From: Nannobrachium achirus
Lineage: Eukaryota; Chordata; Actinopteri; Myctophiformes; Myctophidae
Reading direction: 5' to 3'
Assembly (NCBI GenBank): GCA_963921795.1
Contig: OY997639.1
Location: 45,901,805-45,965,804 of the forward strand
Length of the DNA: 64,000 bases
Shown here: piece after piece, positions 13,021 to 23,205 of the stretch
Position numbering within the stretch: position 1 is the first letter of the stretch
Layout of the letters: the number at the start of each line of letters is the position of its first letter
Notes under the pieces: model-generated
What the model was told of the DNA's origin: nothing
Database searches by the model: none
What the model saw: only the letters and a program-made list of their open reading frames with translations
Program-made: the position numbers and the translations under genes

Positions 13021-13486
13021 AGAAAAAATAATATCACTGCGTAGATATTAGTCTGAAATCTCTGGAAACTTTCCAAGTTTTCCAAGGGGCGGATGAAAAA
13101 AAAGCCACTATGCATTTGCATACTGGGCCCTGATTGGTCCCTCACAACCCTGATTGGTCCCTCACAACTTCGGAGGGAGTGAAATCCAATCACAACTGAT
13201 TGGTGCCAGTCCAAATCTGCAGAGGGCAATTTATTTTTTGCAATGGCAGAGTTCCAGGCTACTCTGAGTTTTAGACAAAGGGAATGAAGTGAAAATCCCT
13301 CTCTTCATAACAAGACAGGAAATTATCTGAAACACTCTCAGAAGGATCAGAATCAACACCGTGGGCATCCAGGACATCTGTGATGTTAGCCTCTTGGCTG
13401 TTGTCACCATCCAACAGTGGATGGATGGAATCTAACTGCAGCCCGAGTGGGAAACGGCAGGGCAAGCTCTGAGCATTCCCCCTTGA

Positions 13487-13723
13487 GCCATATGGGATCA
13501 TATAGGGTCCTTGCTCAGCTCAACATGGTAGCTTGCAAGTTAATCTGGATAATGCAGGGTGCATTCCACCAGAGTGAGATACCAAAACAAATATTTGAAA
13601 GTGAATCCCTGAGTTCAAATGTTAGTAAAATAATATTAATTCATCTAGGATACGTTATCCAGATTAACTTGCAAGATTCCATGTTGAGCTGAGCAAGGAC
13701 GCTATGATCCCATTGCGCATGGC
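13487..13723. mobile_element. fold-back MITE with ~60-bp imperfect arms
   Basis: The core arms TCCTTGCTCAGCTCAACATG (13508) and its reverse complement (ending 13699) continue inward through TTAATCTGGATAA and outward to GCCATATGGGATCAT / ATGATCCCATTGCGCATGGC. The loop of about 100 bp is non-coding. Confidence 0.7.
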
Positions 13724-13873
13724 CCATCCGGTTATGCAATACCCATCTGGTTCTCAGAAATCGTTGGCCCAACCAAATTGCCAGTTGACACTGCAAAATC
13801 ATTACGTTTCTGGGACTCAAGTCCTAACAGAATCCCTTTTATGCCCATATATGGAGATCCCTGCTCTGAGTAT

Positions 13874-13907
13874 CTGACATCACTGTGATGTCACAGTGAT
13901 GTGTCAG
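13874..13907. repeat. imperfect palindrome
   Basis: CTGACATCACTGTGA is followed by its reverse complement with one inserted TG. Confidence 0.7.
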
Positions 13908-14000
13908 GGGAACCACAGTGTCAGGCGTTACACATACCGACAGATACGGACAAGCTGTGACGGTTCTGATAGTAAACTAACTAGTTGCACTAACTACTTG

Positions 14001-14051
14001 CTGGAGACTTGCTAATTTGAAACCATGCATGTTTGGGGCTTGTCTTGGGCA
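14001..14051. repeat. 50-bp dispersed repeat shared with 16460-16510
   Basis: GGAGACTTGCTAATTTG.AACC followed by ATGCATGTTTGGGGCTTGTC occurs in both places with one or two differences, while the flanks differ. Confidence 0.75.
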
Positions 14052-14453
14052 CTAACTAGCATTGACTGCTATGGTCACTTTTGATTTGATTTGGACACTG
14101 TACTATTTTGATAGTTGTGCTTAACACATTGACCGCCATTTTAACATACCTCCGTACTCCCACCTGCCATTCGTCTCCATAGACTTCCATGTAATTGGGT
14201 GTGCACGGATCATGCACACCCATGCCTAGATAATGCACCACGTGTGTCCACATTGCTCACAGCTTTCAAACAAAAAAATCCGAATGGAAATCCGTTCAGG
14301 CATTCATGAGATAACAGCCACTATGTTTAACAAAGATGGCTGCCAAAATGGCTGCCATGCTTGAAAGATGGGGTTGCTATGGGGGTTAAACATGCAATTT
14401 CGCGATTGCTATCATGCCTACTCCATTTTTGGGGGTCAAAAAAAATTTTTGAA

Positions 14454-14480
<27 letters not shown>
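14454..14480. repeat. poly-T run
   Basis: A homopolymer of about 27 T. It may be the reverse-strand tail of a retrosequence, but no body is recognised. Confidence 0.9.
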
Positions 14481-14483
<3 letters not shown>

Positions 14484-14485
<2 letters not shown>

Positions 14486-14556
14486 CTCGGGACTATCGGG
14501 CCTGGCGGGGAAAGACATTGGAATAATCTCGGGACTATCGGGCCTGTCAGGGAATG
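14484..14556. repeat. short direct repeat pair
   Basis: TCTCGGGACTATCGGGCCTG appears at about 14486 and again at about 14528 with a 42-bp period. Confidence 0.8.
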
Positions 14557-14583
14557 AGTTAAGGACACTTTATGTATATATAT

Positions 14584-15091
<508 letters not shown>

Positions 15092-15255
15092 TATGGCGGA
15101 GAGAGTCGCAGCCCCAGCCTGAAGCCTCAAAAAGTCTAGTATCTGCCCTCGTTCCATGGGGATATCCCTTTGAGGTAATGGTTAAGATATTGGACTTTCA
15201 CGCGGGAGACCCGCGTTCGAAACCGGGTGGGGAGGTTCGGATCACCTCCGTTACA
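15092..15255 (+). repeat. left (5') LTR of the TRIM-like element
   Basis: 164 bp, starting TATGGCGGAGAGAGTCGC (second base A where the right copy has G) and ending CACCTCCGTTACA. The tRNA-like segment is at about 15165-15236, with a B-box-like CGTTCGAAACC at 15214-15224, one change from consensus. Confidence 0.8.
15165..15236 (+). other. tRNA-like module in the left LTR
   Basis: The anticodon-side and T-arm sequence CTTTCACGCGGGAGACC followed by CGCGTTCGAAACCGGG resembles the 3' half of eukaryotic tRNA-Asp/Glu. The 5' anticodon half (TTGGA) does not pair with its partner, so a functional tRNA gene is unlikely. Confidence 0.6.
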
Positions 15256-15256
15256 T

Positions 15257-15274
15257 TGGTGCCGTGACCCGGAT
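15257..15274 (+). other. primer-binding site, tRNA-His type
   Basis: TGGTGCCGTGACCCGGAT is complementary to the 3' 18 nt of eukaryotic tRNA-His including CCA, with a single difference (canonical TGGTGCCGTGACTCGGAT, recalled from general knowledge). It lies one base after the left LTR, as expected for priming minus-strand synthesis. Confidence 0.8.
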
Positions 15275-15299
15275 CCGGGCTTCCCTGTAGGAGGAGGTC

Positions 15300-15312
15300 A
15301 AAGGGGGGTGAG
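15300..15312 (+). other. polypurine tract of the TRIM-like element
   Basis: AAAGGGGGGTGAG directly precedes the right LTR, the position used to prime plus-strand synthesis. The Gypsy element in this window has a similar tract (GTAGGGGGGAG) next to its right LTR. Confidence 0.75.
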
Positions 15313-15475
15313 TGTGGCGGAGAGAGTCGCAGCCCCAGCCTGAAGCCTCAAAAAGTCTAGTATCTGCCCTCGTTCCATGGGGATATCCCTTTGGAGTAAT
15401 GGTTAAGATATTGGACTTTCACGCGGGAGACCCGGGTTCGAAACCGGGTGGGGAGGTTCGGATCACCTCCGTTAC

Positions 15476-15476
<1 letters not shown>
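15313..15476 (+). repeat. right (3') LTR of the TRIM-like element
   Basis: 164 bp, from TGTGGCGGAGAG to CTCCGTTACA, followed by TATATA. It carries the better-preserved tRNA-like module. Confidence 0.8.
15386..15457 (+). promoter_or_regulatory. tRNA-like module with A-like and B boxes in the right LTR
   Basis: TGGAGTAATGG (15392-15402) is close to the Pol III A-box consensus TRGYNNARNGG. GGTTCGAAACC (15435-15445) fits the B-box consensus GGTTCGANNCC exactly. Their 43-bp start-to-start distance is tRNA-like. The loop CTTTCAC would place a TTC anticodon. The anticodon stem is disrupted, and the T stem has one mismatch or an 8-nt loop. Pol III transcription is inferred, not shown. Confidence 0.6.

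Positions 15477-15542
<66 letters not shown>
15477..15542. repeat. (TA)n tract, right part
   Basis: Continuation of the interrupted TA microsatellite. Confidence 0.95.
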
Positions 15543-15689
15543 ATTCGTTCCCTCTCTTGATGTACCTTGCTCTTTACTGTACTCTTCTTGTTTTTTTTTT
15601 GTTTTTTTTTTCTTTTTTGTTTTTCTTAATTCTCTGTAACTTTTGTAAATAACCTTATACTGCTGTGCTGCCTCTGGGCATAATAAAGG

Positions 15690-15690
<1 letters not shown>
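15543..15690 (+). mobile_element. LINE 3' UTR-like fragment
   Basis: A T-rich segment ends with GCCTCTGGGCATAATAAAGG and runs directly into an (ATCT)n array, the usual layout of a LINE 3' end with a simple-repeat tail. No coding part remains. Confidence 0.5.

Positions 15691-15743
<53 letters not shown>
15691..15743. repeat. (ATCT)n microsatellite
   Basis: About 13 tetranucleotide units, probably the tail of the preceding LINE-like fragment. Confidence 0.95.
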
Positions 15744-16455
15744 AACTGCGAACTACATTACAACCACCGAACTGACAGATACAAACCATTCTCTTCTTTT
15801 AAGATTCTGAGTCTCGGAATCTCGGAAGTATCATATGCTTTAAGAAAAAGAAGAAAAAACATGTGTTTAAATTGTTTAGATTAAAACAAATTGCAATGAG
15901 GTCACACACAATTTAAAAATCATATATCATCAGAAGTAACAATGAACCAAACTTCAAACTTTTTTCAGTTCCAACTAAATATCCCCTTGTTGGGAAGGAC
16001 CTGCAAATTGATGTCAAAGTCTATCCTAGATTTATAGTCACACACATGAGGCCGAAACCCAGGAGTCTAAAAAAAACACTGGGAAAATAATGCCTGCTAA
16101 TGGAAAGGGAATGTTAAATTATGCAAATAAGTCTCTGAGCCATTAATGGACATGGTAATTTAAAAAAATATATAAATGGGGGGTATCTTTCTTCTGGATA
16201 CCTCCTATTAAGACCAATTTGGCATGGGCCTGAAATGCATAGGAGAGGTGCACTTAATTTAAAGTTAATTGCTCCTCTCTTGTCTTATTCTCAGCTGTTT
16301 TGGCCCTAATGAGAGTAACATTATTACTAACTTCTTGGAGTGGTGCTAGCCTTTAATTGGGGACAATAAAGTGCATCAGGGATGCACTATCTGATGTGAC
16401 AGAGCAATTAGGAGAATGTTTTATGAGTGTCCTCACTGGCTTGAAGTGTGGCCTG
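15744..16455. other. unique AT-rich DNA, possible conserved non-coding element
   Basis: Positions about 16090-16420 are free of repeats and rich in TAAT-core and octamer-like motifs (TTATGCAAATAAG, CCATTAATGG, TTTAATTGG), which is typical of developmental enhancers. Conservation cannot be tested here. Confidence 0.25.
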
Positions 16456-16459
16456 CACC

Positions 16460-16510
16460 TTGGAGACTTGCTAATTTGGAACCATGCATGTTTGGGGCTT
16501 GTCTTGGGCA
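16460..16510. repeat. 50-bp dispersed repeat shared with 14001-14051
   Basis: Same sequence as the earlier copy (ATGCATGTTTGGGGCTTGTC core). It lies at the edge of the unique block described before it. Confidence 0.75.
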
Positions 16511-16566
16511 GTGTAGCTCTTGGGGATTGCGTGTTGGTGGTGCTTTTTCTCAGTTTTACTTGCCGT

Positions 16567-16650
16567 TTAACCCATTAAGACCTGAGGCCGAGTCTACAAA
16601 TGTCTTCTAAATCCTAAAAGTTTTCTGAAAAACTTTTTTCTATGATCAAA
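16567..16650. mobile_element. dispersed repeat shared with 60755-60835
   Basis: TTTAACCCATT.A.GACCTGAGGCC and TAAGTTTTCTGAAAAAC-like phrases occur in both places in the same order. It probably belongs to an unclassified MITE family. Confidence 0.6.
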
Positions 16651-16653
16651 ATT

Positions 16654-16860
16654 GATCATTGGTTCTCAAACCTTTAATGTCAAGGACCTCCAAAATGAAC
16701 TGTATTTGGCCGTTGACCCCCCCCAGAAGCAAAGATTTGATTTAAAAATGATCGCTTAAAAAACATAAGCGACATAAACATAATATATTCAAAGATTTAA
16801 GCTTTTTGAAAATAGCCCACAAGCTTGTAGATTTGCTATTTTTGGAAAAATAATAATAAT
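16654..16860. mobile_element. hAT-like MITE left part with hairpin-arm motif
   Basis: CATTGGTTCTCAAACC resembles a hAT MITE left end. Further in lies AAGCTTGTAGATTTGCTATT (16821-16840), a copy of the recurrent hairpin arm. No right terminus found. Confidence 0.45.
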
Positions 16861-17000
16861 TAGTACAGGTACTACTTTTGGTTCTTTAAATACATTTTGA
16901 TGCCAATACTTTGGTATTTTTTACTCAAGTAAAACTTGGGATACAGGACCTTTACTTATAATGGAGAATTACTACTTTTACTTGCACTTTTGAAAGCAGA
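16861..17000. mobile_element. fragment of a CAGTGGTG-type hAT MITE
   Basis: TACTACTTTTGG, TTTTTTACTCAAGTAAAAC and GAATTACTACTTTTACTTGC are phrases of the same family that hosts the nested insertion at 62.3 kb. No ends present. Confidence 0.45.
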
Positions 17001-17769
17001 CAATTTAAATAGCACTTTTTAACGCAGGCAATCCTTGCATTAATTAGCCATCTAAGACAGTGTTACAGTGTGTGATATAAGGTAACTTGAACTTTTCCCC
17101 CCAGAATGCTGTAAACAACACATGATGTGTTGGCCACTATAGGACCTACACTGCTCACAGTTAAGCTAACCTGTTACCTGACATCTAAAATGTGTCCATG
17201 CTCTGTCCCTGTCAATCTTATTTGATTTGTCAACAAGGCCAGGAGCTGTAGCACAACATGACTATAAGGGAAGGCCCGTCTTCAATAAGCAGCTTATGGA
17301 CTGTGCTTGCGAGCGCGTGTGCACGCCTGCGTGCAGTGCACGCCTGCGTGCTTGTGCACTGATGATGGTGAGACCAACAACATGCAAGGAGATGAGCAGT
17401 CATAAAGCATTATACTGCTTCTGCTTACCCACACACATCTTCAGAGTGCTGCTGGAGTGTCATTTGGGTGCTGAGATCCTCTTAACGCAAGGAAACTGTT
17501 GATACATACTTAAGACCATTGCATTCAGGCTCAGCTCCATAATCTAGCCATGGCAGAACAAACCCCAGTGGATTGTGGGAGGCAGAACACAGGAAACGGT
17601 AATCCCCCGCCCAACTGGCAATCCCACTATTGGCCCCTGGACGACTCCACAAAGTCCCTTCTGAAGTCCCCTCCGTCACCCCTTGTCCTTGTTGGCTGCT
17701 TGTGGACAGTGCATTTTGTATGAATGGGCTTGCAGGTCTCTGCTTTGTGTGTGGGTGGCGTGGGGTGTG
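17001..17769. other. non-coding DNA
   Basis: Includes a GCGTGTGCACGCC / TGCGTGCAGTGCACGCC direct repeat near 17310-17350. Otherwise nothing recognised. Confidence 0.35.
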
Positions 17770-18689
<920 letters not shown>

Positions 18690-18850
18690 TTTTGTTTACC
18701 GGCTCTGGTTCCACAGATAGAAAGCCCATTCATTCAGCCCATAGAGGTTTCAGAAAATATTTATATTCATTAATTTAAGCCTGGAACCAAGCCACCCAGG
18801 CTGCTGGTGAATCATGGCCATTAAACATTTGATTCTGTCAAGAAATATTT
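18690..18850. repeat. diverged dispersed repeat, related to 12880-13020
   Basis: Shares GCTGGTGAATCATGGCCAT and flanking phrases with the earlier copy. Confidence 0.55.
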
Positions 18851-18949
18851 GAAAACCGCAACAAGGGTACAAGTTCTGTTTAATTTTTTGAGCACATAGA
18901 GATTGTATATTGCTCCAAAGCACCTTAAAATGGGTATACATTCACCCAT

Positions 18950-19090
18950 GGACCGCAGAAGAAATACATGCAGTACTGTAGTTGTTAAGCCTCTTGCTCA
19001 AAGACACACTAACCCACGGGTGTCAGGGATTGAACCAGGAACCTTTTGATTCCAAGGCAGACACTTTATCTCCAGAGAGACGTCTGCCCT
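18950..19090 (-). mobile_element. tRNA-derived SINE fragment
   Basis: On the minus strand, a tRNA-like head has the B box GGTTCAATCCC (plus 19026-19036) and an A-box-like TGGAGATAAAGTGTCTGCC. It is followed by a core-like phrase GTGTCTTTGAGCAAGAGGCT similar to CORE-type SINEs (CCTTGAGCAAGGCACTTAAC). The 3' tail fades out near 18950. Confidence 0.6.
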
Positions 19091-19099
19091 ACATAACAA

Positions 19100-20381
19100 T
19101 AATCTCTTCCCCCACAACTTATTGAAGCACAATGATTATATTTAAAAATGACTGTAGCCATGGCACAAAAACTGTTTTACTGTTGCAACACATTTAAGGT
19201 GCTTCTCTATTTTCTTCTTTATTGTTTTTGTAACATTGCTGCAGTAGTGACTGTCACTGACAGATGTGTGGGAGCTGTTTTATGAGTTTGAAGACAAAGG
19301 GTTGGCTTGCTCTCTCAAGGATCTGAGCTATTGAATTCCTCCACCCAGGGCAAAGTAAAGCAGATAGAAAATTAGCGCAATGTGTTGCAACGCATTCCTG
19401 GCAATCATCAAGGGGACTCCAAGATTTGTGCTGGCTGTACCTCGCAGCACAACACATTTGCATGAACCCTCTCGTGAGTTAAATAAAAGGGCAAAATGTG
19501 GAGGAACTATTTTGGAAAGAGTGTGTTGTGCAATTTGTTGGATGCAATAATAATACAAAATTGAACAACATTGATAATACATCATTAAACTACTGTATAA
19601 CTTTAGTTATACAGTAGTATGAAAAAATTACATTTAGTTGAATGTTAATTTTAAACCAATAATGTTTGGGGCAACCTCAACACATGTTGCAGTGCTCGAT
19701 GCTGACCTGTTTTTCTAATCTATACTTGATGGACACATCTAAAAGGCAAAGACATTCTATGGGTGATTACTGCTTATCTAAAATCATTAAGAGGAAAAGC
19801 AATGACCTTACATGCCCATAAAACTGCATCTGAGATATGTGATTATTGCTATGCAATCTAACGTGGTCACTAAATTAACACGGAATGACTTGTCCTCATT
19901 AGGTGAGTATGCATGTGAACTGGAGGATGAGGGGTTATAGCGATGAGAAAATAATTGGCATTTCTGTTATGATCAGGATGTGGGTTACAGCAGATAGCAG
20001 GAGATAGCTTCCAGTTTGATTTACACTTCAAAAAAAAAAGAAAAGCCTGTAGACAGAAAAACGCCATGTCTCTGTCTTTGATCTGGCTCGTTGACAAGAC
20101 CCAGGGAAGGCAATTCCCACAGACAGACAAGACAGCCTTTTCACTCTGTGTTCTGTACTCTGCTGGAAGCTCGGGGGTATTGGAGGTAAACTGGGGATTG
20201 GGGAGATATTATATTTCACATGGACACCAAATGCATTTACCTACAATTCATGATGTGATTCTTAACTACTCAATCAAAAGACATATAGGACAGTCTTCTC
20301 ATACAAAGAATGTTTTGTACTGTCACATGGATTATTATAATTTATTTGTGTGACGATTCAATCTTGAGCAAATAACGTAGC
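19100..20381. other. non-coding DNA
   Basis: Apart from the hairpin at 19588-19618 and an A-run near 20030, I see no gene or repeat. Confidence 0.35.
19588..19618. repeat. short hairpin
   Basis: CTACTGTATAAC and GTTATACAGTAG are exact reverse complements around a 5-nt loop. Confidence 0.7.
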
Positions 20382-20389
20382 CTATAGGC

Positions 20390-20855
20390 CAGGGGTGGGC
20401 AACTTTGATGATGGAAAGGGCCACTTTCACATTCACTCCAGAGGGCCACAATGCATATGCAGTCAAAAATAGCAAAAATAGCAGATCTACAAGCTCAAAA
20501 ACGTGTCGCAGTGCGACACGTTTTGAGCTTGTAGATCTGCTGTTTCTGCTGTTTTTGTTTTTGAATTGGAATCCTGAAAAGTAACAATTTAATTTAATTT
20601 CAAATGCATTTATATGTTCTTCCTATGTTAACTTTGTGAACTTAAATACAAATATATTGGACATAATTCTTGTACTAGTCAAAAGCTACTAATATAGACT
20701 GAAGGAACTAAAGCGAATCATGTTTGCATGGTTGGTAATGGAATTGTAACAGCTGAAATCAATAATATATCAGTATTCTGCTATTAACCTGTGGGCCGCA
20801 TTAAGTGAAGGTGGGGGCCGCATGTGGCCCCCGGGCCGCCAGTTGCCCATGTATG
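20390..20855. mobile_element. hAT MITE with 8-bp target duplication
   Basis: The left end CAGGGGTGGGCAACTTTGAT and right end GCCAGTTGCCCATGTATG are imperfect inverted repeats typical of a common fish hAT MITE group. CTATAGGC directly precedes (20382-20389) and follows (20856-20863) the element, the 8-bp duplication expected of hAT transposition. It is 466 bp, non-coding, and carries a near-perfect hairpin in its middle. Confidence 0.85.
20480..20541. repeat. recurrent hairpin module, near-perfect 31-bp arms
   Basis: AGCAGATCTACAAGCTCAAA... pairs with ...TTTTGAGCTTGTAGATCTGC across a GTGTCGCA/TGCGACAC centre, with a single extra A in the left arm. The same arms appear in the TA-flanked MITE family. 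Confidence 0.85.
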
Positions 20856-20863
20856 CTATAGGC

Positions 20864-21671
20864 CTATCACCAATGATCACACCACAGATAGATAAACACT
20901 ATGCATGGTATAATGGTGTCAACAAGAATAAATACTAACATATTATACTTATCTTAAACACACAGTAAAAAAAGGTTTGCCAATGTGGATTGAAATATAA
21001 TGTAAATATTGTTTGTATTGGTTATAGATATTTTCCAGCATCAACAAGGAAATCCTTTGTTTTCCTAGCAATCAGTTTAATTATCTGTGAGCTACAGTAC
21101 AACTGAAACAGTTTGTCAAGCATCCTAATGTGAGCAAAATCAGACTGATGCAGTGATATTCATTAACTGTCAATTAGGTAGCAGTAATGCATTAGATCAA
21201 ATTACGCTACGCACTAATTGATTGTAATGAAAATAAGTTGACCGCTGTTGTCATAAGATCTTCTAATCTGTGTGCCCCCAATCTAACGCTCTAGACACTA
21301 ATGGTGGCTAACTGTTGTTCTGATTGCTTGGCCCTCCAATGCACTGGCTTCCATGCTAATAAGCTAATTATTGGAAAATGATGTCACCTCATATAATTCA
21401 ATCAGGATGGTTACTAATGAACACAGATCCACACTAACACTTGATGTTTTAATTTCATTTAGGAATGACATAAAATGCAACTGTATGAATTCAGGAATTT
21501 GTGTATTCATGACCTAGTAGGCCTATGTACTGTATGTACTGCATGCTGAAGTTGCATTCAACATTTTCAAATGAGGTTACCTGCAAATGATGAGACCTAA
21601 TACGATTGCATTCTCTTTAACTTCTTTAACTCTATAGCGTCCCTAATCTGGGGTGAGTATTCAGTGAAGTT
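20864..21671. other. unique AT-rich DNA, possible conserved non-coding element
   Basis: Positions about 21040-21430 are repeat-free and rich in homeodomain-type cores (AATTAG, TAATTGATTG, GCTAATTATTGG). No coding potential. Confidence 0.25.
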
Positions 21672-21750
21672 AGCAGACCTACAAGCTCACTACAAGCTCA
21701 TAAGAGCTAGTGTAGAGAGTACCCCCTGGGGGAATGCGGTCAAGTGGTTA
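21672..21750. mobile_element. MITE remnant with hairpin-arm motif
   Basis: AGCAGACCTACAAGCTCAC is one arm of the recurrent hairpin. GGTCAAGTGGTTAA further on recurs near 34.4 and 40.3 kb. Confidence 0.45.
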
Positions 21751-21882
21751 ATCGTGCACACACATTCACTTTAAAAACGTTGTTTTCATTTAAAAACAGC
21801 CCTCAACATTCATTGTACATATTTGAGTGTGTGTAGTATTAGCGGCCAAGTATGAATCCCATATCAAATAGTATTAATTTAT

Positions 21883-21984
<102 letters not shown>

Positions 21985-22012
21985 GCGTGTGTGCATGCAA
22001 GCGTGCGTGTGA

Positions 22013-22518
22013 AGAGAGACTATGTTGCATAGTATGCAACATTTGACATAAGCGCTGTTATGTGATTGATACGGTTATTGAGGGGTTTGAGTAAAGTTAA
22101 GTGAAGTTTCACAGATCTTACTAAATGTCTCCATTGGGAATCACACACATCGTCCCCTTAAGTAAGGTGGTGGGGTCAGTATTGAGTTTAAGAGGATAAA
22201 AATATGGGCCTTATCACAAAAGAAGCACATCTTTTCATGCTACAAAGCAGGGAACTCCAAAGTGAATGGGAAAAATGGGATTGGGGGCACGGAGATGTGA
22301 TATAAAAGCAACCGTTAATATTAAATAAGTTTAGTTCCAATTTTCTGGCACTGAGGGATTTGGTGTCAGCAAGGTTCATTTCATTGGCCTTTGACATGAC
22401 TAAACCAAATGCTGAGGAAATCATTTTACTATTATTTGAAGGGCGGAGGGGATTCACAAGGCTGGCGGTGGCTGGCAAAGACTAGCCAAAGCTTTATCCC
22501 TTATTTAATGTCTGTTGC

Positions 22519-22519
<1 letters not shown>
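22013..22519. other. non-coding DNA
   Basis: Nothing recognised. Confidence 0.35.

Positions 22520-22600
<81 letters not shown>
22520..22600. repeat. (CA)n microsatellite
   Basis: About 40 units followed by a short ATCT run. Confidence 0.97.
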
Positions 22601-22603
<3 letters not shown>

Positions 22604-22749
22604 TATCTATAGCCTTAGTTGATGCTACTGGAAGCCAGCATCCTGATACATAATTTTTCTCCACCAGATAAAAAAGGAAATTTCATAAGCTTGCCTTTGA
22701 CATATAGGGAAAATTAAACTGGTTTGGCTGGGCTTAGACGAGGTTATCA

Positions 22750-22769
22750 CAGCTAGTAGCTACTAGCTG
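22750..22769. repeat. perfect 20-bp palindrome
   Basis: CAGCTAGTAGCTACTAGCTG is self-complementary. Confidence 0.9.
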
Positions 22770-23205
22770 GACACTGGATGGAGGCTAGGGGGGCCAACAG
22801 GAAAAGAGGAGTGCAGAAGAGCTCTCGAAGGGAGGTATACAATTCCGATGGCATAATTTACGACGTGTCCGACTGTGCTTTTGGCTTCATTGGTCTTTAG
22901 CATACAAAGCACAGTTAGAGGAGATGTATATAATCATGTATAAAGAGGGGGTGGGAAGAGGGTGCAGCACTACATCGTATAAGATCATTTAAGAAGTTCT
23001 CAGTTGGATGCCATCCATGATCCTGGCTAAACTATATGCACGCTTAAAAGCTGCAATCCAGGAGATATTTTAATGAATTAAAACTGTACTATGATAATGT
23101 TACCGTAATACAATATATACATGTTACTAGTCTAGCACATATGCAGTGGTACTACTCTTCCATTAAGAAGTTCAGACCCAGGTGCTTTGGACGCACACTC
23201 CCAGT
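22770..23205. other. non-coding DNA
   Basis: Nothing recognised. Confidence 0.35.

Larger units (their letters stand above)
15092..15476 (+). mobile_element. miniature LTR element (TRIM-like) with tRNA-like LTRs
   Basis: Two 164-bp direct repeats (15092-15255 and 15313-15476) differ at only about 4 positions. The right copy starts TGTGGCGG and both end GTTACA. They enclose 57 bp that begins one base after the left repeat with a primer-binding site and ends in a polypurine tract touching the right repeat. The element interrupts a (TA)n tract, compatible with a 4-bp TATA duplication. These are the defining parts of an LTR retrotransposon with no coding capacity, i.e. a terminal-repeat retrotransposon in miniature, which must be moved by an autonomous partner. 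The alternative is a tandem SINE dimer, but that would not explain the PBS and PPT at the expected positions. Confidence 0.8.

Noticed and set aside
15165-15457. Two functional tRNA genes
   Set aside because: The B box is good, but the anticodon stem does not pair, the T stem is imperfect, and both copies sit at the same place in LTRs. A tRNA-derived module is the better reading.
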